Source: JAQVYB01 sp964490935 (GTDB lineage Bacteria > Verrucomicrobiota > Kiritimatiellia > RZYC01). From it: DNA of 6,960 nt. Where the stretch lies: contig CAZBEO010000146.1 in the NCBI GenBank assembly GCA_964490935.1, positions 1-6,960 of the forward strand. The letters run 5' to 3'. The notes under the pieces were generated by a model that saw only the letters and a list, made by a program, of their open reading frames with translations, was not told the origin of the DNA and ran no database searches. The position numbers and the translations under genes are program-made. This document shows, piece after piece, positions 5,369 to 6,960 of this stretch; position 1 is the first letter of the stretch; each line of letters opens with the position of its first letter.

Positions 5369-5617
5369 TCAGGATAAATCAGCAGCGCGTTCATAGGGGA
5401 TCCCTTCCAGGGTTTGGTACACCTTGCGGGCGAAATCATCCCGGGTGAATGGTTTCGCGGTGAATTGTTCGTGGGAATAACCGATCATTTCCGTTAGAAA
5501 CGGATTTACATCAATCACCATCCCGGTTTCGGCGTCGAGAATCAGAATGCCGTCTTTCGCGGTCTCGAACAGGCGGCGGTAACGCTGTTCGGAAACGGCC
5601 AGTTCCTCGCTCGCCAT
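5369..5617 (-). CDS. PAS-domain fragment fused to a receiver-domain tail (internally deleted sensor kinase remnant)
   Basis: An 82-residue reading frame. Residues 10-52 are the start of a PAS domain (EQRYRRLFETAKDGILILDA, then MVIDVNPFLTEMIGYSHEQF). A PAS domain normally continues for another 60 or so residues and is followed by kinase domains. Here the sequence switches at about residue 53 to AKPFTRDDFARKVYQTLEG, which resembles the last helix of a receiver domain as found at the C-terminus of hybrid histidine kinases ('KPF-[ST]-x-x-x-LARKV'). The dimerisation/phospho-acceptor and ATPase domains are absent. The likely history is an internal deletion, with the scar at about 5455-5464, that kept the frame open. 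The ATG at 5617 has a G-rich possible ribosome site upstream and an in-frame stop shortly before it. It converges on the second lipoprotein gene and diverges from uvsE. A functional signalling role is unlikely. Confidence 0.65.
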   Translation of the reverse strand: MASEELAVSEQRYRRLFETAKDGILILDAETGMVIDVNPFLTEMIGYSHEQFTAKPFTRDDFARKVYQTLEGIPYERAADLS

Positions 5618-5732
5618 GTTGTCCGCTCCCCCCGCCCTCCATCAGGGTCAGCCCTTAAATAGTAAATAAGCATCCGCGCTCGACTTGCCGGTACCACCCA
5701 TCCATTATGTGTCATGAAACGCAGTTCCGCAT

Positions 5733-5749
5733 CCAACACCGGGTGCTGG
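5733..5749. promoter_or_regulatory. 17-bp imperfect palindrome before uvsE
   Basis: CCAACACCGGGTGCTGG is palindromic except for one mismatched pair around a central G. It lies 16 bp before the uvsE ATG, just upstream of the ribosome binding site. It could be an operator or a small RNA hairpin affecting uvsE translation. A chance GC-rich palindrome is also possible. Confidence 0.25.
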
Positions 5750-5765
5750 GCGGGAAAGGGTTGAT

Positions 5766-6695
5766 ATGATTCGACTGGGATTGTGCTGTCTTTTTGCTGA
5801 GGAGCCCATTCGTTTTCGCGTAACCACCGTGAAGGCGCTCTCCAGGCTCAGCAAGACAGAGCAGGGGGAAAAATTATCTGGATTATGCAGGCACAATGCA
5901 GAGGCCTTGCAGCAGGCTTTGCAGTATTGCGTCGGTCACCAGATCGGGGCCTTTCGCGTGAACAGCCGAATTCTTCCCTGTTGTACGCATCCCGAGGTGG
6001 GTTATCGCTTGACTGACCTGCCGGAAGGACGCGCCATTAAAGATATTTTTCTGAAATGCGGCGAGTATGCCAAAAAGCACAACCTGCGCACCTCGTTTCA
6101 CCCCGACCAGTTTGTCGTTTTAAATTCGCCGCGTCCCGAGGTGGTGGAGTCCTCGCTATCCGAATTGAATTATCAGGCTGAGGTGGCGGAATGGATTGGG
6201 GCGGAGGTGATCAATCTTCATGGCGGAGGCGTCTATGGCGATAAGGCGACGGCACTCCAATCCCTTCGCCGCACGATCGACCGCCTGCCGCCAGCCATCC
6301 GTTCCCGCCTGACTCTCGAGAATGATGATCGCTCCTATACGCCCACGGATTTATTCCCTGTTTGCCGAGATATGGGCCTTCCGCTGGTGTATGACGTGCA
6401 TCATCACCGATGTCTGCCGGATGGTTGCACCATCGGGGAAGCCACGCAAATGGCCCTCTCCTGCTGGGGCAAGCGTGAGCCGCATTTTCATATTTCGAGC
6501 CCTCTGATTGCCTGGACGAAGAACGGAAATCACAGGCCGCATCATGACTACATCGACGCGACAGATTTCCCGAAGGAATGGCGGGACCTTGCCCTAACGG
6601 TGGACATTGAAGCCAAGGCCAAAGAATTGGCAATTGCCCGGCTGCGAAAGGATTTGAGGCGGCGGGGCTGGTCACTTTGGCCTTCGCCTGATTGA
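5766..6695 (+). CDS. uvsE: UV damage endonuclease UvsE/UvdE
   Basis: A 309-residue enzyme, the usual length for the bacterial UvsE family (Thermus enzyme about 300). It nicks DNA 5' of UV photoproducts to start an alternative excision repair. It has the TIM-barrel start MIRLGLCC and conserved active-site segments: FRVNSR (63-68), SFHPDQ with His112, NLHGGG with His152, LTLENDD with Glu185, VYDVHHH with Asp210 and His213, HFHISSP with His242, and DIEAKAKE with Glu282. By alignment from memory these match the three-metal centre of the Thermus protein (Glu175, Asp200, His203 and others). The lysine reported as carboxylated in Thermus, two residues before its His231, appears to be His240 here. 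AAAGGG lies about 5 bp before the ATG. The gene is intact, single-copy in style and lacks the repeated motif, so it marks the conserved side of the window. An ABC-F gene follows 41 bp downstream. Confidence 0.95.
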   Translation: MIRLGLCCLFAEEPIRFRVTTVKALSRLSKTEQGEKLSGLCRHNAEALQQALQYCVGHQIGAFRVNSRILPCCTHPEVGYRLTDLPEGRAIKDIFLKCGEYAKKHNLRTSFHPDQFVVLNSPRPEVVESSLSELNYQAEVAEWIGAEVINLHGGGVYGDKATALQSLRRTIDRLPPAIRSRLTLENDDRSYTPTDLFPVCRDMGLPLVYDVHHHRCLPDGCTIGEATQMALSCWGKREPHFHISSPLIAWTKNGNHRPHHDYIDATDFPKEWRDLALTVDIEAKAKELAIARLRKDLRRRGWSLWPSPD

Positions 6696-6736
6696 ATTTC
6701 ATTGATCCGGCGCACGAACTCGAATAAGTACAGGGC

Positions 6737-6960
6737 ATGCTTGATTTCATCAACGTCTCCAAACACTTCGGCACGCAGCAAGTCCTGCGCGATGCCTCTT
6801 TTCGGGTAAACAAAAACGAGCGAGTCGGCATTGTGGGCCCAAATGGCTCCGGGAAAAGCACGGAATTCAGTCTGATCTGCGGGGAGATTAGTCCGGATCA
6901 GGGGGGAGTCATCCTCCCTAAGAATTGCCGGCTGGGCTATCTGCGTCAGCAACTCAATGC
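6737..6960 (+). CDS. ABC-F family ATPase, N-terminal part (runs off the window)
   Basis: The reading frame starts MLDFINVSKHFGTQQVLRDA and stays open for 74 codons to the window end. It shows the start of an ABC ATPase domain: an aromatic stacking position in the HFG segment, Walker A GPNGSGKST at about residues 36-44, and GEISPDQGGVILPKNCRLGY followed by LRQQ, which corresponds to the Q-loop approach (usually GYLPQ). The wording 'GxVxLPKxxRLGYLxQ' is characteristic of ABC-F proteins, soluble translation factors or ribosome-protection proteins with two ATPase domains, rather than of transporters. The residue after Walker A is Glu (GKSTEF) where Leu is usual. The ribosome binding site is weak (CAGGG close to the ATG). 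The remaining roughly 450-550 residues lie outside the window, so intactness cannot be judged. Confidence 0.88.
   Translation, partial: MLDFINVSKHFGTQQVLRDASFRVNKNERVGIVGPNGSGKSTEFSLICGEISPDQGGVILPKNCRLGYLRQQLN

Noticed and set aside
5636..5656. GGGCTGACCCTGATGG (minus strand) as a sixth copy of the motif before the PAS fragment
   Set aside because: The spacing between GGG and ACCC is shorter, and neither GGGTT nor ACCCCATAG is preserved.
5618..5765. Minus-strand stretch HPVLDAELRFMTHNG upstream of the PAS fragment as a further kinase remnant
   Set aside because: The resemblance to a PAS/PAC segment is weak and needs a frameshift to continue.
6211..6952. Minus-strand frames across uvsE and the ABC-F gene
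   Set aside because: Both overlap strongly conserved plus-strand genes and show no recognisable protein features.
1..6960. CRISPR array, tRNA, rRNA or integron attC sites
   Set aside because: The five motif copies are unevenly spaced, lie between unrelated genes and do not fit repeat-spacer or attC (GTTRRRY/RYYYAAC) structure. No cloverleaf or rRNA-like stretch was seen.

Overview
The window looks like an accessory region of a bacterial chromosome, most likely from the PVC group (Kiritimatiellota or a relative). This rests on style, not on a marker gene: a large secreted protein that joins an ice-binding (DUF3494) domain to Fn3-like, Calx-beta and Asp-rich FG-GAP/VCBS-like repeats, small lipoproteins with a Gly/Asp-rich linker, and a moderately GC-rich composition. 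The ice-binding domain fits a cold or freshwater/sediment habitat but does not prove it.

Layout. On the minus strand, 116-1130 holds a small operon read right to left: a 46-residue lmo0937-type membrane peptide (990-1130), a DUF3185-type membrane protein (720-938), and a LuxR/NarL-type response regulator whose receiver lacks its first third (116-715). A divergent regulatory region (about 1131-1357) separates it from a plus-strand series: a truncated CsbD-like stress gene (1358-1465), a Met-rich exported protein (1503-1964), a small lipoprotein (2012-2383) and the ice-binding surface protein (2492-4738). A strong hairpin follows at 4763-4792, then the C-terminal scrap of a GH130-like glycosidase (about 4857-4985) and a second small lipoprotein (5080-5331). 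On the minus strand, 5369-5617 is a PAS fragment joined directly to the tail of a receiver domain. The right end is conserved core: a UV damage endonuclease gene uvsE (5766-6695) and the start of an ABC-F ATPase (6737 to the window end).

The most interesting signal is a 20-bp semi-palindromic motif, GGTAGGGTTNNACCCCATAG, present in five copies. Each copy points toward, and lies 47-93 bp before, a start codon of a small stress, envelope or surface gene: lmo0937-type, CsbD, the Met-rich protein, the ice-binding protein and the second lipoprotein. It is absent before uvsE and the ABC-F gene. It looks like the operator/promoter of a local regulon. The damaged response regulator in the first operon, or an intact relative elsewhere in the genome, is a candidate binder. 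The second theme is decay: at least four genes (response regulator, csbD, glycosidase, PAS/receiver kinase) are truncated or internally deleted, two of them exactly beside a motif copy.
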